Shown here in pieces: positions 34,896 to 44,247 of a stretch of 64,000 bases of DNA. The notes under the pieces are model-generated. The model searched no databases. It was given only the letters and a program-made list of their open reading frames with translations, and was not told where the DNA came from. A program made the translations under genes and the position numbers. Origin of the DNA: Prevotella sp. P2-180 (lineage in GTDB: Bacteria; Bacteroidota; Bacteroidia; Bacteroidales; Bacteroidaceae). Each line of letters starts with the position of its first letter. The first letter of the stretch is position 1. The stretch spans positions 82,946 through 146,945 of the forward strand of contig NZ_NPJI01000034.1 in the NCBI RefSeq assembly GCF_002251435.1, written 5' to 3'.

Positions 34896-34979
34896 AATGT
34901 CACACTTTTATTTTATATTTTGCTATAATTTATAGGTTGTTTTATTGTCTATATTGTATTACGCTTATATTTACAGCTG

Positions 34980-34987
34980 CAAAATTA
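34980..34987 (-). promoter_or_regulatory. hipBA promoter -7 element
   Basis: The reverse strand reads TAATTTTGC, 85 bp before the antitoxin start. The leader contains TATTGTCTATATTGTAT-type repeats that could be HipB sites. Confidence 0.5.
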
Positions 34988-35782
34988 CGCAATATTTTTG
35001 AAATAAATGTATAACAAGCAAGGAAAATGTTGGATAAAGAGCAAATTTAGTATGTATGAAACCACGGTCTTTTCCTTGTTCACCTTTAGGAATAATTTTC
35101 CTTCAATGAATTTGGTTATTGACTCTCGTACACGTTCTGCTGCACGCTTGGTCTTGCAGAATATCATCGAATCGTCGGCATAGCGTACAAAGGGGTGTCC
35201 TCTGCGTGCGAGTTCTTTGTCCAACTCGTTCAGCATGATGTTGCTGAGAAGTGGGCTCAGCGGTCCTCCTTGTGGGGTGCCTTCCTCGCTTGCATGCCAT
35301 AGTCCTTTGTCTATGACTCCGCTCCGAAGATATTTGTGTATAAGGCTGACTACTCTGCCGTCCTTGATGGTGCGGCTGAGTATCTCTATGAGTTTGCTGT
35401 GGCTCACTGTGTCGAAGAAGCGTTCAAGGTCGAGGTCCACTACATACTTGTAGCCTTCATCGACTATCTTCTGCACTTCTCGCAATGCGTCAAGGCAGCC
35501 CCTCCTCGGGCGGAAGCCGAAGCTTCGTTTGGAGAATTGGGGCTCATAGATTATTGTCAGTACTTGGTTGATGGCTTGTTGCACCATACGGTCAACCACG
35601 GTCGGTATGCCCAACAGGCGCTTCTTGCCATTGTCCTTGGGTATCTCTACCCTTCGGACGGGATTCGGACGGTAGGTACCGTCAAGCAAGGAGCGTAGCA
35701 GTTCATCCTTATTAGCCTTGAGCCATGGGAGCAACTGCTCGCATGACATCTTGTCGATACCGCTACAGCCCTTGTTCCTCAC
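34985..35782 (-). pseudogene. Group II intron reverse transcriptase, truncated
   Basis: 265 codons: RNKGCSGIDKMS, RRVEIPKDNGKKRLLGIPTV, SFGFRPRRGCLDAL, EGTPQGGPLSPLLSNIML and the catalytic RYADDSM. Sequence stays family-like to KVNKEKTVVS, then becomes an unrelated hydrophobic tail. The thumb, maturase (X) and any endonuclease domain are gone, so it is not functional. Confidence 0.9.
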
Positions 35783-36110
35783 TACTTCATCTACACCGAC
35801 CGTTCCGAATAGCTATCGGGCTTTGGCTTGTTTGGCAGCCTTACCCACGGTCATATGCCTTGTATGAAGTTTCTGTTCGTTAGGCCAGATGTTTGCCGCC
35901 GGCTTCCTTCAGATTCCACCTCACGATGGACACCCTTGCCTTGGGCTATGTGATTCCCGCTATTAGGGCTCACTCGGGACTTGCACCCGTTAGACAATGC
36001 TCATGCCGAGCGTACCACCAAAAGCCCTCCTTTTCACAAAGGAAGGCTATGGTATTGAAGCGTCTGCTCCAATCAATACGCATATGCATTCTATAGAGAT
36101 TTTTATGGTT
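34985..36110 (-). mobile_element. Group II intron, 5' part only
   Basis: Intron RNA signature GGTGCAAGTCCCGAGTGAGC (about 35970-35990, reverse strand) upstream of a reverse transcriptase frame. The 3' part (maturase end, domains V and VI) is missing: homology stops near 35045. The 5' border is uncertain, about 36100, just after the M56 gene. The 355 bp before the RT gene is this intron's structured 5' RNA. Confidence 0.75.
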
Positions 36111-36137
36111 TCTTTCGTTGAATCACCACTACTTTGT

Positions 36138-37688
36138 CTACTTCCTTAGCACCATAAGATGCTCGCCATTCTTGACAACCGTCATGGACTCTATAGTCAG
36201 TGGGGATAGTTGTTCTACCTCTTCCTTCTGAGCCACTTGACCATCAACTATGTAAACAACCTTGGTCACATTATTATCTACTGACTGTTCTTTCTTATTT
36301 ACATTTTGAGTTGATACGTCCCCTTTCAGCTTGAATGTCACTGGCACTGTAAACTTAACATTTACAGGTTTGCCATTCTGTGTACCTGGTTGCCATTTTG
36401 GCATACTGCTGACCACTCTAATAGCCTCGGCGTCCAATTCCTCGCTTACCGAGCGCACCAGTTCCGCGTTAGATATCGAACCATCTTTTCCTACTACAAA
36501 TGTTACAAGCACCCTACCTTCTACTTTCTTCTCTTCAGCCACTTTAGGATAATGGAGGTTATTGCAAAGATATTTGAACAACGCAGGCATACCACCAGGG
36601 AAAGAAGGCATCTTCTCCACTACATCATATACTTTTGCATTATCATTCTGTTTGTCTTGAGGATTGCTCTTCTGCCTGCCTTTATCACTGGTATTCTGAT
36701 TGGCTTGAGGCTTAACCGTCTTCTTGGACTGTGCATTGGCATCAGTAACATTTATCACACTTAACGACTCAATCGCACTCTCCGTTTCACGCTCAATGTC
36801 CATGGTAGTGCGTTCTACCGCAGGACAGGCAAAAGCTACAACCGCACAGGCTGCTACTGGCACCATGACAATTGCCTTCAGGCATTGCCACTTGTTTGTT
36901 TTCGTTGTTTTCATCATTTTAATACGTTTTTTTAGTGAATTGTAATTTAAATTGTTTGCCAGCAGAAACGCGCGTTCTCCCACTGACTTTCTTATAAGCA
37001 GCATTTGATACTGCTTGGCATCGATTCCTTCGCTTAATACGGTTGCATCAGCCTCATACTCATGGATATCCTGCAACTCGCGCTTCATTAGCCATGCCGC
37101 GGGATTATACCATTGGAACATTATCATTGCATTGCAAAGCATAACCTCGTATGAATGACCCAAACGGGCGTGTGCCTTTTCATGCATCACAATCGTTTTA
37201 CTTCCCATGTCATAATCTTCTCTGTTCATCACAACATATCCAAACCAGGAAAAAGGTGATACTTTGCTATCCACCACAACAATCTTAATACCGTCTTCTT
37301 CTCTTATGTAGTCAACCTTGGAGATAAGATTGAAAATGTGGAAAAGAGAAACTATGTTTGACAAAAACATAAAGACTACACCTATAATATATAAAATAAA
37401 GAACACTTGCACCAACGATATACTATATGGGGTTGCAAAGTCGTCAATAACTTCACCTTGAAGAATTATTGATTCCACTTCAACAACTCCTTGATTGAGT
37501 GTATTGGAATCTGTAAAAGCCAAACCAACAAACGGCAAAATAAAGGACGCCACAATCATCGTCAGTATTAAGTAATGATTGAAACGAAAAAAAGTGTCTC
37601 TACTCAAGAGCAACTTATATACCAAGAAAAAGGCTATCTGGCATAACGCGACTTTAATGGAATAAACAAAGAACATACCCATAATCAT
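36138..37688 (-). CDS. M56-family (BlaR1/MecR1-like) membrane metalloprotease with TonB C-terminal domain
   Basis: 516 residues. N-terminal transmembrane helices (FFVYSIKVALCQIAFFLVYK, LILTMIVASFILPFVGLA), zinc motif HEKAH with downstream HEYEADA, a Gln/Asn/Lys-rich linker, then a TonB-type domain (PSFPGGMPALFKYL, VGKDGSISNAELVRSV, MPKWQPGTQNGKPVNVKFTV). A sensor protease that presumably relieves repression by the BlaI-like protein. Its ATG overlaps the stop of that gene (ATGA) with a GGAGGG site. Confidence 0.92.
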   Translation of the reverse strand: MIMGMFFVYSIKVALCQIAFFLVYKLLLSRDTFFRFNHYLILTMIVASFILPFVGLAFTDSNTLNQGVVEVESIILQGEVIDDFATPYSISLVQVFFILYIIGVVFMFLSNIVSLFHIFNLISKVDYIREEDGIKIVVVDSKVSPFSWFGYVVMNREDYDMGSKTIVMHEKAHARLGHSYEVMLCNAMIMFQWYNPAAWLMKRELQDIHEYEADATVLSEGIDAKQYQMLLIRKSVGERAFLLANNLNYNSLKKRIKMMKTTKTNKWQCLKAIVMVPVAACAVVAFACPAVERTTMDIERETESAIESLSVINVTDANAQSKKTVKPQANQNTSDKGRQKSNPQDKQNDNAKVYDVVEKMPSFPGGMPALFKYLCNNLHYPKVAEEKKVEGRVLVTFVVGKDGSISNAELVRSVSEELDAEAIRVVSSMPKWQPGTQNGKPVNVKFTVPVTFKLKGDVSTQNVNKKEQSVDNNVTKVVYIVDGQVAQKEEVEQLSPLTIESMTVVKNGEHLMVLRK

Positions 37689-38068
37689 CCCTCCTCTACT
37701 TCCCTAATCAATTCTTTCAGCTCATCAATACTGATTTTCTCATTTTTCACAAGAGCCGATACAGCATTAAGATAAGAACGTCCAAAAAACTTATCAACAA
37801 CATTCGCCAACGAGCCACCAGAATATTCATCGCGACTGATTGTAGCGAAGTATTGAAAACAACGAGCCGACAAAGCACGATGTGAAAGGAAACCTTTATC
37901 TTCTAAAATCTTCACAAGCGTACTTAACGTATTAACATGAGGTTTGGGATCGTCATAATGCGATTGCAACTCACGTATCTGCATATCACCATACGTCCAG
38001 TAATGGTGCATGATTTCCTCTTCTTTTGCTGTCAATGTTTTCATAATTGTCTCATTTTTTAATTTCAC
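37685..38068 (-). CDS. BlaI/MecI/CopY-family repressor
   Basis: 127 residues: MKTLTAKEEEIMHHYWTYG, then winged helix (HVNTLSTLVKILEDKGFLSHRA) and a dimerisation end. Represses its own operon with the M56 protease, probably responding to envelope or metal stress. Two TTAGTT-n-AACTAA dyads precede it. Confidence 0.93.
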   Translation of the reverse strand: MKLKNETIMKTLTAKEEEIMHHYWTYGDMQIRELQSHYDDPKPHVNTLSTLVKILEDKGFLSHRALSARCFQYFATISRDEYSGGSLANVVDKFFGRSYLNAVSALVKNEKISIDELKELIREVEEG

Positions 38069-38071
38069 GAT

Positions 38072-38126
38072 GCAAAGTTACTAAAAGTTTTAGTTATACA
38101 ACTAATATTCTTAGTTAATTAAACTA
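38072..38126 (-). promoter_or_regulatory. BlaI-type promoter with two operator dyads
   Basis: -7 element TAACTTTG (reverse strand, 38079-38072). TTAGTT-ATAC-AACTAA (38089-38104) and TTAGTT-AATTA-AACTAA (38110-38126) are near-identical dyads 21 bp apart directly upstream, as expected for cooperative BlaI dimers. A third TTAGTTATTTAAC lies at about 38132. Confidence 0.8.
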
Positions 38127-38167
38127 AAAACATTAGTTATTTAACATTTTCCCCAAAGTACTAACAG

Positions 38168-38203
38168 AAAAAAGCCCCGAAAGTATTTCTACTTTCAGGG
38201 CTT
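38168..38203 (-). terminator. rRNA operon terminator
   Basis: On the reverse strand AAGCCCTGAAAGTA pairs with TACTTTCGGGGCTT and is followed by TTTTT, about 20 bp past the 5S gene. Confidence 0.9.
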
Positions 38204-38220
38204 CGCATGATTAAAAAAGA

Positions 38221-38330
<110 letters not shown>

Positions 38331-38462
38331 TGTTTCTTTGCTCACCTCCTAGCTTTACCTTAAGAGGCGGTATGGGTTGACACTCGTCACACGAAACATG
38401 TATTACAAAACTCTAACTAAGGATAGCCATAACAACTGAAAGCACGGAGAGAATGTTCTCGC

Positions 38463-38611
38463 CAGAAAGTTTTCGGGCAATTAGTACAGCTCGGCTTTGA
38501 CGTCGCCGTCTTTACACCTGCTGCCTATCAACGTCGTAGTCTGCGACGACCCTAAAAGGAGTTCTAATCTTGAGGCTGGCTTCGCACTTAGATGCTTTCA
38601 CAAGGGTCAGG
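38463..38611 (-). rRNA. rrl: 23S ribosomal RNA, last ~150 nt only
   Basis: Reverse strand: TGAAAGCATCTAAGTGCGAA ... CGACGTTGATAGGCAGCAGG ... GTACTAATTGCCCGAAAAC, the universal 3' end of 23S. The upstream direction is replaced by the 3' end of a group II intron at about 38601-38612, and the rest of 23S and 16S is absent from the window. Confidence 0.9.
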
Positions 38612-38650
38612 GTCGAGTAGAGCGAGGGAGTTTCACCCTCACCCTCTCAC

Positions 38651-38685
38651 AGAACCGTGCGTGAAAGTCTCCCCTCATACGGCTC
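38651..38685 (-). ncRNA. Group II intron domain V
   Basis: GAGCCGTATGAGGGGAGACT then TTCACGCACGGTTCT: the canonical domain V hairpin with AGC-type catalytic stem and GAGA tetraloop-like turn. Confidence 0.85.
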
Positions 38686-38692
38686 TTCACAC

Positions 38693-39146
38693 TCAACTCT
38701 TTGTGCATAGACATAACCTTGGGGTCTGACCTCTCTGCCAATGATATAATAGACTGCGGTCTTTGCTCGCTATCTCTTGCAGCCAACCGAAAGCCTTGAC
38801 AATGGGCTTGCGATGGAAACGCTTGTATTTCCTGCGTATCCAATAGGCAAGCACCATGTTTAGGTGGTTCATCACTTTGACAAACTCGGTCTTGCCAAAC
38901 TTGTTATAGTAATTGTACCAACCTCGCACTTGGCTCTCAATCTCTATCCCCCCCTGATGGAGTTTCCAGTCAAGATGCGAATGCAGTTTCCACTCCTTCA
39001 TCTTCTCATGCAGCTTCTTCACCGATTTCTTGCTGATGGCAGGAAGAAAGTTCGTGAAGCACAGGCCTTGCTTTCGATTCCATGACTTGCGGCATTGGAA
39101 AGTATAGCCGAGAAAGTCGAAGGAAGCTTCATTGCCTTCAACCTTC
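38693..39146 (-). pseudogene. Group II intron reverse transcriptase, C-terminal (maturase) fragment
   Basis: An open frame reading VPKKVEGNEASFDFLGYTFQ, NRKQGLCFTNFLPAISKKS, GWYNYYNKFGKTEFVK, WIRRKYKRF and stop at 38693. This is the thumb/maturase end; the polymerase palm with YADD is missing. Confidence 0.85.
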
Positions 39147-39189
39147 TTCGGAACGTGACCTGCTGAAGAACCATGAGGCAGGGCTGTTT

Positions 39190-39627
39190 ATGAACGATGT
39201 GAAGTCGGTGCGGTGGATTATTGTCCACTGCTCGGCTTCGCGCGAGGACCGTGACTACACCGTGGAACAGATGCTGCGCGACCATAAGGCACGTGGCTTC
39301 CGCACCATCGGCTACCATTTCTATATCCGCCGCAACGGCGAGGTGACACAACACCGCCATCTGCTTGAGGTGGGTGCCCACTGCCGCCCCTACAACCGTT
39401 GCTCCATAGGCATCTGCTACGAGGGCGGCTTATCTTCCGACGGCAAGCCGAAGGACACGCGCACCAAGGAACAGCGTGAGCAGCTACAGGAGATTCTCGT
39501 GAAACTCCACCGGCTCTTCCCCGCAGCCCTTATCCGTGGTCATACGGAAATGCCCGGTGCAGTGCCCAAGGCGTGTCCGTGTTTCAATGCCTCGGCGGAG
39601 TATCACTGGATTCAGTCAATCGTTTAA
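39190..39627 (+). CDS. N-acetylmuramoyl-L-alanine amidase (amidase_2/PGRP fold)
   Basis: 145 residues from ATG 39190 (MNDVKSVRWIIVHCSASRED). Zinc His in VHCSA, YHFYIRRNGEV with His/Tyr, NRCSIGICYEGG, and LIRGHTEMPG...KACPCFNA. No signal peptide. In Bacteroidota this small amidase is a regular partner of VirE/BT4734 primase-like genes in integrated cassettes, so it may be a displaced piece of such a cassette. Confidence 0.92.
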   Translation: MNDVKSVRWIIVHCSASREDRDYTVEQMLRDHKARGFRTIGYHFYIRRNGEVTQHRHLLEVGAHCRPYNRCSIGICYEGGLSSDGKPKDTRTKEQREQLQEILVKLHRLFPAALIRGHTEMPGAVPKACPCFNASAEYHWIQSIV

Positions 39628-39729
39628 GTTTCGCACGTGCTCAACTCTAAGAAGTTAAGGAAGTTAAAGAAGAAGTTTCCTTGAGCGAAGCGAAAAAAGG
39701 AAGTTAAAGAAGAAAAAAGAGTCAATCCC

Positions 39730-40095
39730 CACTACAGCTACTTCTGTGGGTGTGGGAAACTTTAGATATTCAGTTGATATAGCCTTGCAGTCCTTGTCCA
39801 CTTTGCGGGCACGCTGATGAACTTGAAGACGAAGGCTTTGATGCTGCTGGTTTTCTTTAGTCTCGATTACCGGACCCACAAAACGGGGAAAATGCTCCCT
39901 AACGTGAAATATTCCTCCAAAAGGAGTGATTTTCTCAGATTTTATTTGTACCTTTGCCATGCCATTGAAGTTTTTGCTTGTCTTGAAATGCAGCACTAAG
40001 GCAAGTGAAAAATCTGACATGGCCAAATCCTGAGCAACAAAAAGTTGCTCAGGTACTTATGAAGAAAGTTAAACTAAAGTGCTGCGGAATTTAGG
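39730..40095 (-). mobile_element. Internally deleted IS1380 element
   Basis: The right end is intact (inverted repeat CTGCGGAATTTAGG, 40082-40095, hairpin CTGAGCAACAAAAAGTTGCTCAG, transposase start MAKVQIKSEKITPFGGIF at about 39960). After about 30 codons the sequence jumps to the transposase C terminus in another frame (SSIKAFVFKFISVPAKWTRT, about 39850-39770). The left inverted repeat is not found. The hairpin is quoted in parts; its arms are CTGAGCAAC/GTTGCTCAG. Non-autonomous remnant. Confidence 0.85.
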
Positions 40096-40106
40096 AAATA
40101 CTAACG

Positions 40107-41987
40107 ATGAAGAAATTTGTATTCTTTCTTTTCTGCCTCTTGTGCTGCCAGATAATAGCAGCACAGCGCGTATGCTATTCTGATGGCAGCATCACCATAG
40201 AGGGCGACCCGATGACGTGGACACTTGCTACCGACGGAACGCAGTATCCGTGGGTCACCAGTCAGTACCAGTGGGGCAAGACCTACTATGAAGCCGACGG
40301 AGAAATTGCCGTCAATACAGAACGTCGGCAGGACGGCAGCGACATCGTCGAGACATATACCTTCACAAACACGTCGAAGCGCAAGGTGTCGCTGAAGAAC
40401 GTCGGCATCTACACGCCGTTTAACGACAACTATCCCGATGCCAAGACCTGCATGACGCAACGCTGCAACGCACATATCAATGCCAACGGACGCGGTGCAT
40501 GGGTAAACGCTTTGCGGATGAACGGTGTGGGCCCGCACCTTGGACTGATGGTCACCGAGGGCGAAATTACCGACTATGACGTATGGGAGCGCGGACAAAA
40601 GAAGGGTATGTCAAACTTCCGTGGCGTCCTTGCCCTTTGTCCGCCTGACATGATGCTGAAGCCCGGCCAGAGCTACCGCCTGACGTGGCGCATCTTTACC
40701 CATCAGGGCGGCGACTTCGACCAGCAACTGCTCAGACGAGGCGGCACGGTGGTCAGGAGCGAGAAATATGTCCATGCCGTAGGCGAGACAGCCAAGGTCG
40801 ATTTCGCCACCAGTAGAGGTACGAAGACGGTCAGACGGAAGATAACGGCAACGGGCGACATAGATATTGAATACAAAGGTACTCACGCCCTTCTGTTAGG
40901 CATCAGTGACGAACAAAAGTTGATTGAGAAGCGCATTCGCTTCATCCTCGAACGACAGCAGATGCAGGACAAATCCGACTCTCGCTACGGAGCCTTTATG
41001 ATTTTCGACAATGAGGGTGACTCGATACTGACCAACGACCAGGGACGCAGCGACCTCAATGAAGGTCGTGAACGCTTGGGAATAGGTATAGCGCTTGCGG
41101 CATACGGCCTAATTGAAAAAGAAGAAAGTAGAAATGAGAAATTGCTATCTGCCTTGGAACGCTATGTTAAGTTCGTACGCGAGCGGCTGCAATATCCCGA
41201 CTATCGGACAAAATCAAACGTCAATGGCGGCAAGAACCGAGGCTACAACTATGCCTGGGTAGCTGACTTCTATTTCCGCATGGCTATGCTGACTGGCGAG
41301 GCGCAGTATGCACGTGACGGCTATGCTACTTTGCAGTCGCTCTATCGTCAGTTCGGATATGGCTTCTATTGCATCGACTATCCCGTAACGACAGGTCTGC
41401 AGGCATTGCAACAGACGGGACTGACTTTCGAACGCGACATGCTTCTTCAGGACTTCAAAGCCACAGCGGATATTTTCGTAAAGAACGGTCTGAACTTCCC
41501 AAGCTTCGAGGTAAACTACGAGCAAAGTATCATCGCTCCTGCTGTGCAGTTCCTATGCGAAGTATATTTAGCGACAAAAGAACAGAAATATCTCAAGGCA
41601 GCACAAGGTATGATGCCTGCACTTGGAGCACTCAGCGCACGGCAGCCCAACTACCATCAGCACGAGATAGCCATCCGTCACTGGGACGGATATTGGTTCG
41701 GCAAGCGTCAGACCTACGGCGATGTCTATCCCCAATATTGGAGCTGTATCACCGCTGCCGCCTATCACTACTATGCCAAGGCTACGAGCATTCAGGACTA
41801 TCAACAGCGTGCCGAGAATATTGTGCGTGGTAACCTCTCGCTCTTCCGTGAGGACGGTAGTGCCACCTGTGCTTTCGTCTTCCCTCGCCGTGTCAACGAT
41901 GAGCCAGCCCATTATGCCGATGCATACGCCAACGACCAGGACTGGGCACTGCTTTTTTACATGTTGGTAAATGAGAAAAATATATAA
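40107..41987 (+). CDS. Secreted six-hairpin glycosidase-like protein
   Basis: 626 residues. Signal peptide MKKFVFFLFCLLCCQIIAAQ, an N-terminal beta-sandwich (SITIEGDPMTWTLATDG ... VGPHLGLMVTEGEI) and a C-terminal alpha/alpha toroid (about 280-626, NRGYNYAWVADFYFRMAMLT, GYGFYCIDYPVTTG, HWDGYWFGKRQTYGDVYPQY), as in six-hairpin glycosidases acting on plant or host polysaccharides. Specificity unknown. The start is only 11 bp after an IS1380 end and the stop 34 bp before the next IS1380, so expression may depend on an IS-borne promoter. Confidence 0.75.
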   Translation: MKKFVFFLFCLLCCQIIAAQRVCYSDGSITIEGDPMTWTLATDGTQYPWVTSQYQWGKTYYEADGEIAVNTERRQDGSDIVETYTFTNTSKRKVSLKNVGIYTPFNDNYPDAKTCMTQRCNAHINANGRGAWVNALRMNGVGPHLGLMVTEGEITDYDVWERGQKKGMSNFRGVLALCPPDMMLKPGQSYRLTWRIFTHQGGDFDQQLLRRGGTVVRSEKYVHAVGETAKVDFATSRGTKTVRRKITATGDIDIEYKGTHALLLGISDEQKLIEKRIRFILERQQMQDKSDSRYGAFMIFDNEGDSILTNDQGRSDLNEGRERLGIGIALAAYGLIEKEESRNEKLLSALERYVKFVRERLQYPDYRTKSNVNGGKNRGYNYAWVADFYFRMAMLTGEAQYARDGYATLQSLYRQFGYGFYCIDYPVTTGLQALQQTGLTFERDMLLQDFKATADIFVKNGLNFPSFEVNYEQSIIAPAVQFLCEVYLATKEQKYLKAAQGMMPALGALSARQPNYHQHEIAIRHWDGYWFGKRQTYGDVYPQYWSCITAAAYHYYAKATSIQDYQQRAENIVRGNLSLFREDGSATCAFVFPRRVNDEPAHYADAYANDQDWALLFYMLVNEKNI

Positions 41988-42021
41988 AGGAATTAACTAT
42001 AACAAAACAATTATAAAAGTT

Positions 42022-43613
42022 CCTAAAATCCGCAGATAATTTTTCGAGTGTCTGATTTAGTCCTTGCTTATGACGATTCTGTCTGACTCTGGGCTTAGAA
42101 ACGCTTGAGCTTGACTTGTATGCAGACACCTTCCCCTTACCCCGTAAGGTCGAGAGGCTTTGACCTAAGCATCAATGAAGAGTGTTAATCTATCCGTGCT
42201 CCCAAATTATGTTGTATGGTTTGTTGGAGTAGATGTTGAGTTTGTATTGTCGTGCCGTTCTGATCCACTTGGCAGGGACGGCGATGAATCTGAACAGAAA
42301 ACTCTTGACTCTGTCTGTGGCCTTGATTCCAAAGAGGACAGCCATAAGCGGCAATGCCACATGTATCGGTAGAAGTTTGCCGCCATGGCGGTTAGGAGCA
42401 GGAACACGGTGTTCTGGTTCATAAACGACTTTGGCAGATGTGCCCATCCGAAATCGTTGTTCTGGCGGTCAAATACCTGTTCTGCTGAGCCCCGCTTGTT
42501 GTAGTGTTGTATGATCTCCTCGTCGGTCATGTCCCAGTCGTTGGTCAGTATGCAGCGGTATGTATACTCACCGTCGAAGAGGTCAAGTTGCTCGCCATTC
42601 TGCTTACGCTGCCGCTGCACGACGAGGCGGCAATGCTTTGCGTCCTCGAAACTCTCGAAGGGGAACGACTGCACGTCGTACTGCTGGAATCCTATCTCCA
42701 CCGTAGTCCAGCCTGTCTGCCGCTTCACCTTCTCGTACAGACCTGCATACCGCTCGGCACGGATGTAGAACTTGTCAGTATGCTCCATGACCATCTTCAC
42801 AATGTCTTCGCTATAGGAGCCGCAGTCAGCACGGAAGCTCCTGACATGAATGCCGAACGACCTCATCATCTCGAAGAAACGCCGGTGAGTCTCTGCCTGC
42901 ATGAAGCGCACGTTCGCGTTGCCGTCACGGTTCTCAAGATAGGCAATCAGCCCGCCGATGGTGAACACGCCGGGGCTGTAGCCGTCAAAGCCCTTGTAGG
43001 TCCGCTTGCTGTCATACTTGTCCGCCTCAAGGAACTGGTGGTCGAAGTCCACGTCGTACTCGCCTCCCTCCGCGAGCTGACCTGTGGCCAGCAACAGCTT
43101 GATGAGCAGTTGGTTCAGTTTCTCAGCCGTGTTGAAATCATAGACGTTGCCCGTCTTTTCTACCGTGTATGATATGTTCTCCGTTGCCAGTTCTTCTATG
43201 CCGCGCAGCACCGTGTCTGCACTTGGAACACGCGTATGCGGACGCTCGGTAAGCACGTCCTTCAGATATAGGTTGAGGTCTTCCATGCAGTCGCCGCCAC
43301 AGCAGAACACGGAAAAGATCGCACGTATAATCTCGCTGTACTGATAGCCAATCAGAGTGCTGCGAAGTCCTAAGTGTGAGTCTATCACAGAGGACAGAAT
43401 AGAGTCAAATTTGTCCAAAACGAAAAATATTCCGCCAAAAGCAGTGATTTTCTCAGATCTTTGTTGTACTTTTGCCATGTCATTGATGATTTTGCTTGTC
43501 TTGATTTGCAGCACTAAGGTAAGTGAAAAATCTGACATGGCAAAATCCTGAGCAACTTTTTGTTGCTCAGGAACTTATAAAGAAATTTAAACTAAAGTGC
43601 TGCGGAATCTAGG
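42022..43613 (-). mobile_element. IS1380-family insertion sequence
   Basis: 1592 bp, close to the 1.6 kb of known Bacteroidota IS1380 elements. Ends: CCTAAAATCCGCAG (42022-42035) and CTGCGGAATCTAGG (43600-43613), inverted with two mismatches. A CTGAGCAAC-type hairpin lies upstream of the transposase. No clear target duplication. Confidence 0.92.
42190..43478 (-). pseudogene. IS1380 transposase with 3' frameshift
   Basis: Start ATG 43478 (MAKVQQRSEKITAFGGIFFV). DDE-type features include DVDFDHQFLEADKYD, SFRADCGSYSEDIV and the YNKRGSAEQVFDRQNNDFGW block. After MAANFYRY the expected tail (IKATDRVKSFLFRFIAVPAK ... NIIWEHG) lies in the next frame ending 42190, so an indel sits near 42335-42355. 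The other frame runs out at 42207. Confidence 0.88.
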
Positions 43614-43755
43614 TGATAATTCAGTAATGAGAGGACGTGTACACGCAAGAAGGACGTTGAAGGGCTTAGTTGCGGATTTGAGGAAATAATTAATGGTTTA
43701 TCAAAATGGTAGTATATATATTATTAATGGTAGAATGTTTCTTTGTTTTATGCAC

Positions 43756-43763
43756 TACCTTTG
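43756..43763 (+). promoter_or_regulatory. -7 element for cupin gene
   Basis: TACCTTTGCAC, 27 bp before ATG 43790. It lies outside the IS1380 end (43613). Confidence 0.6.
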
Positions 43764-43789
43764 CACTCGTAATCAAAACAAATAACATT

Positions 43790-44242
43790 ATGAAAGAAAT
43801 TAAAATTGCAGAAAAAGGTGAGAACTTCACCACGGTGAACGTAGGTAAGTTGAATGAAATTAAGGAATATGAGTTGGCTATGGGCAATTTCTCTATCCCG
43901 GGAAAGATGTTTGCAGGACATGCACTACAAGCAACAGGTGCAGAATTGTCTTTCCAAAGTCTTGCAGCTGGGCAGGATTATGGCACACGCCATACCCATA
44001 AAACCCACGAAGAGCTTTACTTCATTCTTAAAGGTGAAGGCATTTTCGATGTAGATGGCAAACGATTTCCCGTTTCAGAAGGAAGCATCGTGAGAATTGC
44101 GCCCAATGGCAAACGTGCTTTCAAGAACACAGGCAGCAGCGAAATGCTCGTGCTTTGCGTACAATATAAGGCAAATTCGTTCTCTGATGATGATGAACCT
44201 CTGAAGGATGCTATTATGTTGGAAGTCAATGTTAAACTTTAA
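43790..44242 (+). CDS. Cupin-domain protein
   Basis: 150 residues from ATG 43790 (MKEIKIAEKGENFTTVNVGK). Single cupin with motif 1 HTHKTHEELYFILKGEG and motif 2 PNGKRAFKNTGSSEMLVLCV. Metal-dependent isomerase, dioxygenase or sensor; substrate unknown. It is followed after 5 bp by an MBL gene. Confidence 0.88.
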   Translation: MKEIKIAEKGENFTTVNVGKLNEIKEYELAMGNFSIPGKMFAGHALQATGAELSFQSLAAGQDYGTRHTHKTHEELYFILKGEGIFDVDGKRFPVSEGSIVRIAPNGKRAFKNTGSSEMLVLCVQYKANSFSDDDEPLKDAIMLEVNVKL

Positions 44243-44247
44243 TAAAA

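Larger units (their letters stand above)
38612..39160 (-). mobile_element. Group II intron, 3' part only, abutting 23S rRNA
   Basis: Contains the maturase end of a reverse transcriptase, domain V (38651-38685) and a domain VI-like stretch ending CTCTACTCGAC at 38612. Its 5' part is missing; near 39150-39180 the sequence changes to the region before the amidase gene. The RT subtype (FDFLGYTFQ ... NFLPAIS) differs from the intron at 35 kb, so these are two elements. Confidence 0.75.

Noticed and set aside
38331..38462. tRNA in the 23S-5S spacer
   Set aside because: No acceptor/T-arm sequence could be found.
42504..43172. 222-codon + strand frame inside IS1380
   Set aside because: It is the antisense shadow of the transposase.
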